This document shows positions 1 through 7,966 of a stretch of DNA of 24,454 nucleotides, one piece after another (the first letter of the stretch is position 1; the number at the start of each line of letters is the position of its first letter). The position numbers and the translations under genes were made by a program. The notes beneath the pieces are model-generated. The model ran no database searches. It was not told the origin of the DNA and worked only from the letters and a program-made list of their open reading frames with translations. This DNA is from a virus. The stretch spans positions 1 to 24,454 of the IMG/VR virus record IMGVR_UViG_3300008448_000620. One strand, given 5' to 3'.

Positions 1-889
1 TTTGACCATCATCACTCATTAAAATTTGATGGCCGGCTGCTGATCGAATTCTTACTAACTGGTCACGTCCAATTAAGTCACCGTCATCCATTACTATTGA
101 ATGGCCGGCACGCCTAGATACAATTGCGAGTCCGTTATCATCTTTGCCTTCTTTTGCAGCCTTAGCAATAGTTGCATCTGTATAACCGCCTGCATATATA
201 GGTCTTCCGGGGCTACTTACGCCCCATCCAACCCTGGATGGACTTTCACGTTGGGCTCCGGTAGTAATTGGTCCTCTTATAGAATCTCGTAAAATACCTT
301 GCTTAAACATTATTGCTGCAAGGTAAGAATGAATAGGTTTCTTTGCAGTTAAAAATCCATCACTATTTGCCAAAGATTCATTGTTAGTGTTTATGTTAGT
401 TACGGGAACTTGTTCGGCTCCACCATAACTTTGATCTTCTGAATTAGTAAAAGTAACCTCATCCATTTTAGCAGCACCTATAGCCGGAACCATATGCAAT
501 GATTCTGGTTTAGGAGCACATCCTATATAGAATCCAAAATTTGGATCCCCATTAATAAAGATACAGATAACAGTAGAGTTTAAATCAGGAGGGCTATTCC
601 AAACACCGTAACTTACAGAATTTCCAACATAACTTCCTTCAGAATCTTCGCCGGCGGTTGCCTCTACTAATCCATAAAAAGGACTCATATATGATACTGT
701 TGCCCAATTGTTAGGATCATCCGGATCATCTCCACCTATGTCAGATATATAAACCTGAATTCTTCCTGCTCTGGTAGGATCTATATTATTTTTAACCACG
801 CCAAATACAGGAACATTGCGTATTACCGCGCCGCCGGCGTCAGGCTTAGTTGACTGAGTAGATCCGGCTGTTTTAAAAATATCTTCCAT
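1..889 (-). CDS. 5: gp5-like baseplate central spike protein (C-terminus cut by window edge)
   Basis: My translation from the ATG at 889 runs 296 codons without a stop and leaves the window, so the C-terminus is missing. Residues about 25-140 look like the OB-fold found in gp5/VgrG-type spikes (VFGVVKNNIDPTRAGRIQVY near residue 30, then INGDPNFGFYIG). From about residue 255 there are spaced repeats of the GHSIVMDDGD / GHQILMSDDGQ kind, which is how the spike beta-helix of this family begins. In T4, gp5 is the membrane-puncturing spike under the hub and carries a lysozyme domain between these two parts. I see no T4-lysozyme-like motif here, only a linker of about 110 residues. The gene starts one base after the stop of the 819-residue hub-like gene (TAAAATG), so it is probably translationally coupled and last of the visible operon. 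Confidence 0.85.
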   Translation of the reverse strand, partial: MEDIFKTAGSTQSTKPDAGGAVIRNVPVFGVVKNNIDPTRAGRIQVYISDIGGDDPDDPNNWATVSYMSPFYGLVEATAGEDSEGSYVGNSVSYGVWNSPPDLNSTVICIFINGDPNFGFYIGCAPKPESLHMVPAIGAAKMDEVTFTNSEDQSYGGAEQVPVTNINTNNESLANSDGFLTAKKPIHSYLAAIMFKQGILRDSIRGPITTGAQRESPSRVGWGVSSPGRPIYAGGYTDATIAKAAKEGKDDNGLAIVSRRAGHSIVMDDGDLIGRDQLVRIRSAAGHQILMSDDGQ

Positions 890-890
890 T

Positions 891-3350
891 TTATCTTTCT
901 CTTCCTACAGTAGGATTGGTACCACCTATCGGAATGCCTAACTTATTTCTTACCCTGTTAATTAATGAACTACTCTCTCTACCTTCTTCTAGTCCCAATC
1001 CAATTTTAATTCTAGAATTTACATCTAGTTTTGCATCATCATCTGCCACACCTTTTGCTGAGGTTGACTGTGTAGATGTTGTCGAGGCAACTGTGTTGGC
1101 TACTGAGGCTCCTGTAGTACCTCTACTCACTGTAGTATTTTTTACTAAACCTACTACAGGTGCCGAGCTTACTGAAGTAGAACTCTGCGAAGTTGTACTT
1201 GGTATCGCAGTATTAATTCCCAATTCTCCTAATGAAGAAGTATTAGAACCGTTATTATTTTCCCTACCTTCTTCAACTAATTTAGGTCCCTCTACATCAC
1301 CAAATGTATTGAAAGTTAAATCTAATCGTTGAGTGAATCTACCAGATTTAAAAGTATGTGTTATTGTGGCAAGCCTATAACTAACTGCCCCTTGTAACTT
1401 TTCTGCTATATTTTTTGGATAATTCCAAAATAATATATCATGATTTAATGTCATAGTACCTTGATTATTATCATAATCGACCGCCTCTACAAATTTTATT
1501 TCAATAAACACTTGTCCTGCACTATAATTTATAGTATCATCTTCATTGTAAAAGCCGTTAAGATCATTTGATGGTGGAGGGGTAGGATTAGATAGATAAT
1601 CAGGATCTCCCAAGATTTCTATTTTAGCAGTAGCCCAAGATCCACCGTCTGCCAAATCTGTTTGAATAGAATTTTGTGCCTCTTTACCTACATTTAACTT
1701 ACCTAACCTATCAGTATACGTTCTTTTTCCAGTTCCTATAGGTATATTAGCGGATCCACCTGAGGCATCACTCGATGCTTCCTCAGAAGATCCTGCTAAA
1801 GCAACTACAAAATAATTATTGTTTAAAGTTTGACTATACTTGATAATTTCTGAATTTTTTCCAGTATACCAATACTCATACCTTTTCACTGGGCCGTAGT
1901 ACGGTGCAGTTTTGTCTGCTACTACTGACTTAATTACTGGTATTTCATAGGTTCTTACTTGATAAGTTATATCATAAACCCAATCTTTAATTTTTCGATC
2001 AAATTTGGCATTAGAAACAAAAGGGGTTACAGTAAACCATTTTAAACGTTTGTTACTGTTTATAGGTATCGATTCATCACCGTCATTTGTTTCACTAGGT
2101 GTTTCTTCAGATGAATATACTGATTTTAAACCATTAACTAAATAATCACTCTGTGTAATTACACTAGTTATTGCCTGTATTATAGGTGTTCCGGGGTTGA
2201 AAGCAATAACACGTTCTTTATTATTTGGTTGAGCCTTTATTTCTAGGTTTGCGTTTACTGTAGTTTTATCTTTGGGAGCAGCCATAGGCCATTTGATTTT
2301 ATTATAATCACCAGTTGCAACTATACTTGATTTTGCTATTTCATCCGCATCATCTACATATTCTATAGCATATGTATTAGGGAATTCTCGTCCTTCTATA
2401 GTTTGGTCTTTAGTTAGTTTTTCCATCAACTCGTCTAATAATTGACCAACGGTTGAACCTGATAACTGTCCAGCACCTTTATCAATCAGTCCTCTCTTTG
2501 TACTATAGGCAGCTTGAATAGAAGTGACCGCTGCTTTTATATTATATACTGTGCTTTTTCCGTCTATACTAAATCCAACATCTTTAAAAACTATATCGTA
2601 GTAACGTTGAAAACTAGGATCTGAAACTTCAGGGAGTGATTTAAGTAAATTACCTTCAGAATCATAGCCCAAAAATTTAATACCTAATATAAAAAGTTGT
2701 CTAGTAGGGTTTTCACTTTCTGAGTAATTTATTGTTTGCGAATATTTTGATAGTGCTATTTTCGCTCTTTTCATATTGGTTATAAAAGAAAATCCATATG
2801 GTTCAACAATGTTGAAACTAAGATCATAACTTACCGTAGTGCCATTAGCAGAATTTGATCCTGATACTGCTGCCTTTATTTCTAAATTATCTATGTAGTA
2901 ATCAAACTCAAATCCCGGAGCCCTAGTGGCGTCATCGTTGATACCGCCACTTTGTGCAATTAAATATGCACCACCTACACCAGATTCTGTTTCATTGGTT
3001 CCGTTTTTAGCAAAAATATTTTTTCTTCCACTTTGATTAAATGCATCGTATGCATCCGGAGAGATCATATACAACGATAATTGATAGGTGTAACTAGAAT
3101 ATATGCTCAATGGATTACCTAATCGGGTCCCTACACCATATTCATTTCCGGCATTTTTTATCGGAGAAGGAGAAGTGGTTGAAGGTGGATTGGGTTGACC
3201 ATTGGGTCTTGCTGCCTGAGCCAACACAGAATTAAGCGAGGTTAATCTAGCCGTTTCTGCGGCGCTCTGTTCTATAGGAGGAGTCTCATCATTATTTGTT
3301 ACTATTGCAGAATTAGTATTATATCCCTCTAAATCACCCAAAATCGCCAT
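891..3350 (-). CDS. Large baseplate hub-like structural protein
   Basis: This 819-residue protein lies between the gp53 wedge gene and the gp5 spike gene, with a 2-base gap upstream and a 1-base gap downstream. In T4 the direct partner of gp5 is the hub protein gp27, and position and size fit a functional counterpart, but I cannot show homology by eye. Visible features are a Pro/Ser/Asn-rich N-terminus (about 1-75), a long beta-rich middle with many Tyr and Phe, the segment FNPGTPIIQAITSVITQSDY near residue 390, a second folded region (about 425-690), and a Ser/Thr/Val-rich low-complexity stretch (about 700-770). The C-terminus is basic. There is no signal peptide or membrane segment. It is probably a virion protein; the hub assignment is inference from context. 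Confidence 0.6.
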   Translation of the reverse strand: MAILGDLEGYNTNSAIVTNNDETPPIEQSAAETARLTSLNSVLAQAARPNGQPNPPSTTSPSPIKNAGNEYGVGTRLGNPLSIYSSYTYQLSLYMISPDAYDAFNQSGRKNIFAKNGTNETESGVGGAYLIAQSGGINDDATRAPGFEFDYYIDNLEIKAAVSGSNSANGTTVSYDLSFNIVEPYGFSFITNMKRAKIALSKYSQTINYSESENPTRQLFILGIKFLGYDSEGNLLKSLPEVSDPSFQRYYDIVFKDVGFSIDGKSTVYNIKAAVTSIQAAYSTKRGLIDKGAGQLSGSTVGQLLDELMEKLTKDQTIEGREFPNTYAIEYVDDADEIAKSSIVATGDYNKIKWPMAAPKDKTTVNANLEIKAQPNNKERVIAFNPGTPIIQAITSVITQSDYLVNGLKSVYSSEETPSETNDGDESIPINSNKRLKWFTVTPFVSNAKFDRKIKDWVYDITYQVRTYEIPVIKSVVADKTAPYYGPVKRYEYWYTGKNSEIIKYSQTLNNNYFVVALAGSSEEASSDASGGSANIPIGTGKRTYTDRLGKLNVGKEAQNSIQTDLADGGSWATAKIEILGDPDYLSNPTPPPSNDLNGFYNEDDTINYSAGQVFIEIKFVEAVDYDNNQGTMTLNHDILFWNYPKNIAEKLQGAVSYRLATITHTFKSGRFTQRLDLTFNTFGDVEGPKLVEEGRENNNGSNTSSLGELGINTAIPSTTSQSSTSVSSAPVVGLVKNTTVSRGTTGASVANTVASTTSTQSTSAKGVADDDAKLDVNSRIKIGLGLEEGRESSSLINRVRNKLGIPIGGTNPTVGRER

Positions 3351-3352
3351 TA

Positions 3353-3670
3353 TTATATTCCCAACGCAGATTTTAATGTACTCATAACCGGTATATAAAT
3401 TTCTTTGCCTGTTATAAAATCAAAGTAAGGATCCTTTAATCTATTAGGATTTCTTTGTGCAAACACCCACCAAAGTCTAGAATCATTGTATAAATCATAT
3501 GCTAACAAATCAGGTCTATATTCATACACGGTAGTTATGGTCCAAAGTATATCACTTGCCAATGAAGGGATAGGTCGGTTAATCATTACATCTAAAAACT
3601 TGTTTTGTGCGATTGAAGATAGATAATAAGGACTAGATGATTGATATATGTTATTGTTATTTGTAGCCAT
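3353..3670 (-). CDS. 53: gp53-like baseplate wedge subunit
   Basis: A 105-residue protein. The core YEYRPDLLAYDLYNDSRLWW followed by VFAQRNPN, then DPYFDFITGKEIYIP, is the signature of T4 gp53-type wedge proteins, which hold neighbouring baseplate wedges together during assembly. T4 gp53 is about twice as long, so this is a short form that keeps the conserved half. I start it at the ATG at 3670 and not at the in-frame TTG six bases upstream, because the ATG overlaps the stop of the preceding gene as TGATG, a typical coupling junction. Its own stop is two bases before the hub-like gene. It sits second in a four-gene leftward baseplate operon. Confidence 0.85.
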   Translation of the reverse strand: MATNNNNIYQSSSPYYLSSIAQNKFLDVMINRPIPSLASDILWTITTVYEYRPDLLAYDLYNDSRLWWVFAQRNPNRLKDPYFDFITGKEIYIPVMSTLKSALGI

Positions 3671-5151
3671 CACCAAAATCCTCCCAATTTTCCTGTAGCA
3701 TAGTCTTTTAGACTGAATCGTTTGCTTACGTCACCTCTACTTATCATGGGTATAGCCTGTATTTGAATTTGCATCTTAGTAGGTACATATGTTATTTTAG
3801 TATCTGCACTTAGACTATTCCATTGTGTAGGGGGTGCAGTGCCTCCAGGACTTATTTTAGATGCATTTAGTCGTATTCCTTGTGACTGTCCGCTAGTAGA
3901 TGAATTGTTACTAAAAGTATCTTTTTCCGTTGAAGTGGCTCTTATATAATCTACATCAGAAGGTAATGAATAAGTAAAATTAGTAATTACTAACGGAGAG
4001 CCTGCGAATTGATAATCACCATACCCATCTAAATAGCATACCGGAGGAGGAGTACCATTAACTGGATCTTGATCTTTTCCATAAAACATTTTGGTTACTG
4101 ATTTGAAAAAATGTATTACTGCTAGTAAATAGTTCGCTTCAAACGTATCTTGTGCTGTAAAATCACAAGTAATACCTATATTATCAACTGAACTTAGGGT
4201 ATAATTATACATTTTAAAATTACTATGTATTATATCGCTCATTTGATAACTTGCACTATATCCTATCTGAATCGACGGAGTATAGGGGAAAATTACGCCC
4301 TCTGATGCTTTCAATGGTGCTAAAATTCCTGGGGGTGAAGCATTATATAGATAATTTGAATTTGGTGCCAGTCTTAATTTTACTCTCCAATCTTTTAATG
4401 CAGAATAATTATATTGATCTTGAGCAGTTGCTTGTTTTCTAGCCTCTATGGTTTGCCCTGGAGTAGCCCTTCGATTTGTAGGAGCAGTAAATTCAGGATT
4501 ACTAGAGAATGATGAAGTTATATCGCTATCTTCCGATGTAGGCTCATCAGGAATACTCGGAACCGCTATTCCATTTCTTCTTAGAATTTCATCTAAATTT
4601 GATTTAGATTGGTCGTATTGAGCGATAGTGGCATCTGAATCATCGATTATTTTTTGTGCCGCTATTAAAGCATCAGTTTGACTCTGAGGTGGCTCTGGTT
4701 CTTCAGTTATATCCGCCTTGGGCTCAGGTAGAACTGTCTCAGGAATAGGATCGGGTGAAGTATTACCGCCCGGTTGTTCAGACGCTGGACGTGGGGTAGT
4801 ATTAGTATCAGGTATACCTCCTTCTGCTTTTGCTATTCTTATCGATGCAGTGTTAATGCTTGCTTGTAGATCAACCATTTTTCTAGCAATAGCATCTTTT
4901 GCTTCTTCTATTCGTGCTTCTTTCCTGAATGATGCATTATATGCTTTTTGAACAGCAACATACTGATCACTCGTGCGATCAACTCCGGACCTTTGAAGTT
5001 CGTTTAATTGATTTTTAAGCCTTGTAGTTTCTCGACCGGTCGCAATGAATTCATCTCGGTTGGCGTCAAGTTGACCCTGCAGTGCATCCATTTGCTGTTC
5101 TAGGGCTGCTAAAGACGCTCTCCATTCTTCGACTGTTGTGGGTGTAGACAT
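3670..5151 (-). CDS. Baseplate tail-tube initiator-like protein (gp48/gp54 type)
   Basis: 493 residues in three parts. Residues 1-130 are a Gln/Glu/Arg-rich predicted coiled coil. Residues about 130-245 are Pro/Thr/Asp-rich and probably disordered. Residues about 247-493 are a folded domain containing LKDWRVKLRLAPNSNYLYN, GVIFPYTPSIQIGYSASYQ, FTAQDTFEANYLLAVIHFF and LDGYGDYQFAGSPLVITNF. This domain pattern recurs next to gp53 in T4-like phages, where gp48/gp54-type proteins cap the hub and start tail-tube polymerisation. I cannot decide between gp48 and gp54. The N-terminal coiled coil makes it longer than T4 gp54 (about 320) or gp48 (about 364). It is the first gene of the leftward operon; a late-type box lies at 5172-5179 and the predicted short leader holds an AAGGA ribosome-binding site. 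Confidence 0.7.
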   Translation of the reverse strand: MSTPTTVEEWRASLAALEQQMDALQGQLDANRDEFIATGRETTRLKNQLNELQRSGVDRTSDQYVAVQKAYNASFRKEARIEEAKDAIARKMVDLQASINTASIRIAKAEGGIPDTNTTPRPASEQPGGNTSPDPIPETVLPEPKADITEEPEPPQSQTDALIAAQKIIDDSDATIAQYDQSKSNLDEILRRNGIAVPSIPDEPTSEDSDITSSFSSNPEFTAPTNRRATPGQTIEARKQATAQDQYNYSALKDWRVKLRLAPNSNYLYNASPPGILAPLKASEGVIFPYTPSIQIGYSASYQMSDIIHSNFKMYNYTLSSVDNIGITCDFTAQDTFEANYLLAVIHFFKSVTKMFYGKDQDPVNGTPPPVCYLDGYGDYQFAGSPLVITNFTYSLPSDVDYIRATSTEKDTFSNNSSTSGQSQGIRLNASKISPGGTAPPTQWNSLSADTKITYVPTKMQIQIQAIPMISRGDVSKRFSLKDYATGKLGGFW

Positions 5152-5171
5152 GTCCGTTTATTCCTTACTAC

Positions 5172-5179
5172 TATTTATT
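5172..5179 (-). promoter_or_regulatory. Late-type promoter box for the baseplate operon
   Basis: On the minus strand this reads AATAAATA, one base from the T4 late -10 consensus TATAAATA. With T4 spacing, transcription would start near 5166, giving a leader of about 15 bases that begins AAGGA and ends at the ATG at 5151. Confidence 0.6.
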
Positions 5180-5180
5180 C

Positions 5181-5187
5181 ATAAATA
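5181..5187 (+). promoter_or_regulatory. Possible late-type box facing gp55
   Basis: Reads ATAAATA on the plus strand and forms a perfect 7-base inverted repeat with the minus-strand box (TATTTAT-TC-ATAAATA, 5172-5187). It could be a second, divergent late promoter or just the other half of a palindrome. It is 80 bases from gp55, farther than the other boxes from their genes. Confidence 0.35.
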
Positions 5188-5221
5188 ATAGTACTACTTT
5201 TACCTTTTTCTTTAAAATCTG

Positions 5222-5250
5222 TTGCAATTTAGCAACTAATATGATATATT
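5222..5250 (+). promoter_or_regulatory. Sigma70-like promoter for gp55
   Basis: TTGCAA at 5222-5227, a 17-base spacer, then TATATT at 5245-5250, preceded by TG one base upstream (extended -10). This is a plausible host-polymerase promoter 16 bases before the gp55 start, consistent with gp55 being made before late genes. Confidence 0.5.
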
Positions 5251-5266
5251 TCTAAAAAAGGCATCT

Positions 5267-6160
5267 ATGACCATGATCAATAAAAAACCAGTCAACTACT
5301 TAAATAATAAAGATATTTTAAAAGAAATACACGAAAGTAAATCAAGTTATTGCTATTTTACTAAACCAGAATATCATCGATATGATTTTATCATTGATAT
5401 GCCACAAGAGTCATTAGAAAAATCATTTGAACATATCTTTAATACAGAAATAATAGAAGAAGCAAAAAATACTAGAGCAGTAAGATTGTCTAATGAGTTA
5501 GGTACGGCAGTCACTGCTGAATCTATACCTATCACTGAGTTAGTTTTTAGAGTTATGACATGGGACCATATACCCGTTTCACCAAAACAGCCAAGAAAGA
5601 CTGTTAAAAAGAAAACAGCAAAAGATATATTTGATTTTGAAGATGCTGACATAGACGATCTTTTTTCCGATTTAGAAGATCAAGCAACTACAAATGAAAT
5701 TGATGATATGGTTCACGTTAAAGTAAACTTCCCACCATTCCAGCATTATAAAATAGATGAAAATGGAAGTTTGTATTGTGTAGGTAAGAGTCACTGGGTT
5801 GGTGGCATTGATAATGGTACGTTTAGTAAAGAACACGGAAAAATAACTAATAAATTAGCACGTATGTATATCATGATGTGTGAAAAATATGCGATGAAAT
5901 TCAACTGGCGGGGCTATACCTATCGAGATGAAATGCAAGCAAGTGCTATTTTGCAACTAACATATGTGGGATTACGTTTCAACGAGGCTAAAAGTGCTAA
6001 TCCTTTTGCGTACTATACCGCTGCTATTACTAATAGTTTTTGTAGGGTACTAAACACAGAAAAAAGAAACCAAAATATAAGAGATGACATACTAGAAATA
6101 AATGGATTGGCTCCTTCTTGGAGCAGACAGAATTCTTCAAGTACGACATACGAAGAGTGA
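5267..6160 (+). CDS. 55: gp55-like sigma factor for late transcription
   Basis: A 297-residue protein. The C-terminal half (about residues 185-285) has the gp55 pattern: MYIMMCEKYAMKFNWRGYTY, then a helix of the sigma region 2 type with ANPFAYYTAAITNSFCRVLN and EKRNQNIRDDILEINGLAPS. In T4, gp55 binds core RNA polymerase, recognises the TATAAATA box and works with the gp45 clamp. T4 gp55 has 185 residues; this one carries an N-terminal extension with a basic patch (RKTVKKKTAKD, about 110-120) and an acidic stretch (about 122-150, with DIDDLFSDLED). The start at 5267 follows an A-rich AAAAAAGG ribosome site; an ATG two codons later is an alternative. It is the first plus-strand gene, next to gp47. 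Confidence 0.85.
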   Translation: MTMINKKPVNYLNNKDILKEIHESKSSYCYFTKPEYHRYDFIIDMPQESLEKSFEHIFNTEIIEEAKNTRAVRLSNELGTAVTAESIPITELVFRVMTWDHIPVSPKQPRKTVKKKTAKDIFDFEDADIDDLFSDLEDQATTNEIDDMVHVKVNFPPFQHYKIDENGSLYCVGKSHWVGGIDNGTFSKEHGKITNKLARMYIMMCEKYAMKFNWRGYTYRDEMQASAILQLTYVGLRFNEAKSANPFAYYTAAITNSFCRVLNTEKRNQNIRDDILEINGLAPSWSRQNSSSTTYEE

Positions 6161-6167
6161 ATATTTT

Positions 6168-6176
6168 TGGTATAAT
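6168..6176 (+). promoter_or_regulatory. Extended -10 promoter for the gp47-gp46 operon
   Basis: TGG followed by TATAAT (6171-6176), just after the gp55 stop, with no good -35. Extended -10 elements can work without one. It is the only intergenic gap upstream of gp47. Confidence 0.45.
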
Positions 6177-6199
6177 TCTATATTCTCCCAATCGATTTG

Positions 6200-6215
6200 T
6201 ATTCGGCAACGAATA
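6200..6215 (+). promoter_or_regulatory. Leader hairpin of gp47
   Basis: TATTCG-GCAA-CGAATA: a perfect 6-bp stem with a GNRA tetraloop, ending 16 bases before the gp47 ATG. No Shine-Dalgarno sequence is visible between the hairpin and the start, so the hairpin may influence initiation or protect the 5' end. Confidence 0.4.
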
Positions 6216-6231
6216 GTAATATCATTATAAA

Positions 6232-7248
6232 ATGAGTAATCTTTTCAAAAAAGCAGCGGTATTTACTGATTTGCACATAGGCTTAAAAAGCAATAGTATT
6301 GTTCACAATGAAGATTGTCTTAACTTTGTTAAATGGTTTATCGACACTGCAAAAAAAGAAAATTGTGAAACTGCTATAGTATGCGGCGATTGGCACAACC
6401 ATAGAGCGAGCATCAACATTCATAGTTTGCATTATTCTATGAAATGTTTGGAATTACTTAACCAATCATTTACTAATGTATATTTTATAACCGGAAATCA
6501 TGATCTATATTATAGAGAAAAGAGAGATATACATAGCGTAGCTTGGGCTGATTATCTGCCTAACGTTCATGTAATTAATGATATATATACCGAAGGTGAC
6601 GTTACATTATCACCATGGTTAATAGGTGATGAGTCCAAAAAAATTAAAAAAGTAAAATCTAAATATATATTTGGTCATTTTGAATTAGGTAACTTTTACA
6701 TGAATGCACAAGTATTAATGCCTGACCATGAAGGATCACTAAAAATAGATGATTTTTTGAATGCTGAAAAAGTATTCAGTGGACATTTCCATAAAAGACA
6801 GGCTAGAAAAAATATATTATATATAGGTAATGCTTTCCCGCATAACTATGCAGATGCAGGAGACGATGCCAGAGGTATGATGGTATTAGAATGGGGCAAT
6901 GATCCTGTATTCTATAGTTGGCCAAGACAACCCGTGTTTAGAGTTCATAAATTGAGTGAGATTCTTGAGCAACCAGAAGCATTTCTTCTCATTGATAGCC
7001 ATGTAAGAGTTCATTTGGATATCGAAATTAGTTATGAAGAGGCAAACTTTTTACGTGAAACTTGGATTCCAGAGCACAAACTTCGTGAAATGACATTGAT
7101 TCCAATGAAATTAGATCAAATAGAACAAGCAAGTATAGATAATTTAAAGTTTGAAAGTGTGGATAAGATCATACTTGATCAAATTAATTCTATAGAAAGT
7201 AAATCTTTTGACAAAAAAATTCTATTAGAAATTTACAACACCTTATAA
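6232..7248 (+). CDS. 47: gp47-like recombination nuclease subunit (SbcD/Mre11 family)
   Basis: 338 residues, about the size of T4 gp47 (339). It carries the metallophosphoesterase motifs in order: DLH (13-15), GDWHN (52-56), GNHD (88-91), GHF (148-150) and GHFHKRQ (184-190), followed by IGNAFPHNYAD. These residues bind two metal ions in Mre11/SbcD nucleases. With gp46 it forms the complex that resects DNA ends and starts the recombination-dependent replication typical of T4-like phages. The C-terminal part is less conserved, as expected for the region contacting the gp46 coiled coils. Unlike in T4, gp47 and gp46 are separated by another gene. Confidence 0.93.
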   Translation: MSNLFKKAAVFTDLHIGLKSNSIVHNEDCLNFVKWFIDTAKKENCETAIVCGDWHNHRASINIHSLHYSMKCLELLNQSFTNVYFITGNHDLYYREKRDIHSVAWADYLPNVHVINDIYTEGDVTLSPWLIGDESKKIKKVKSKYIFGHFELGNFYMNAQVLMPDHEGSLKIDDFLNAEKVFSGHFHKRQARKNILYIGNAFPHNYADAGDDARGMMVLEWGNDPVFYSWPRQPVFRVHKLSEILEQPEAFLLIDSHVRVHLDIEISYEEANFLRETWIPEHKLREMTLIPMKLDQIEQASIDNLKFESVDKIILDQINSIESKSFDKKILLEIYNTL

Positions 7249-7258
7249 TAAATTACAC

Positions 7259-7966
7259 ATGGACATAAAAAATAGAACAATTTGGTTAGTTAGAGAGCCT
7301 AGATCTGGTAGTTCGCAATTAGCGTCATTCTTAACTATACATGTTAATAGAAAATACTATTTTCTAGAATATGATTCCGAAAATAGATTTTTACTTCAAT
7401 CTTATCTTGGGAATAACAAAAATAACAATAAAGATATTCCACAATTCAATCTAGAATTGTTTCATCCTAAAATCGATGATAATGAATATCTTTACAATAC
7501 ACATTGTTTTAATATTTTACAAATAATACATAGATATAAAAATCCAATAGTAATTAGATGTATAAGAGAAAACAGAGTTGAGCAATTTCTAAGTGTATCT
7601 GCACTAAAAACTCCATTTAGAAACTTAACATTCAATGAAGATCCTAATAAAAATATATTATTTCAAGAATTTATAAAACAAAAAATAACACTAAACAAAA
7701 ATTCATATATAAATTTTTTAAAAATAAAAAAGGAAAATGAGTATCTTTGGAGAACATATATCGAGTCAAAAAATTACGAACACTACACGATATCGTATGA
7801 ACAAATGATGAAAGAAAATATAAATATACCATCGATGCAATTAAACAAGAAAATATTAGGTTACACGGATCAACTGCCGATCAACTACAAAAAAGCCATG
7901 TTTAACAACATAGAAGATGTGTATAAGTGGGATCATGAACTAAAAGCAATATATGATAAATCTTAA
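7259..7966 (+). CDS. Sulfotransferase-like protein inserted between gp47 and gp46
   Basis: 235 residues. The N-terminus has REPRSGSSQLASFL (12-25), which resembles the PAPS 5'-phosphate-binding loop of sulfotransferases (PxSGTT / RSGS), directly after a beta-strand. Residues about 97-116 (VIRCIRENRVEQFLSVSAL) look like the second PAPS-binding segment with the R-x-N...Q..S arrangement of Stf0-like enzymes. The rest is rich in Lys, Asn, Ile and Tyr, more A+T-rich than its neighbours, which suggests later acquisition. The gene starts 10 bases after gp47, and its last 14 bases overlap the gp46 start, so it is embedded in the operon. Substrate unknown; a cell-surface or sulfated metabolite target is speculation. 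A P-loop protein of another kind remains possible. Confidence 0.6.
   Translation: MDIKNRTIWLVREPRSGSSQLASFLTIHVNRKYYFLEYDSENRFLLQSYLGNNKNNNKDIPQFNLELFHPKIDDNEYLYNTHCFNILQIIHRYKNPIVIRCIRENRVEQFLSVSALKTPFRNLTFNEDPNKNILFQEFIKQKITLNKNSYINFLKIKKENEYLWRTYIESKNYEHYTISYEQMMKENINIPSMQLNKKILGYTDQLPINYKKAMFNNIEDVYKWDHELKAIYDKS

Noticed and set aside
916-1332. Plus-strand open frame of 138 codons
   Set aside because: It is the complement of the Ser/Thr/Val-rich tail of the hub-like gene, has no ribosome site, and would conflict with a well-supported minus-strand gene.
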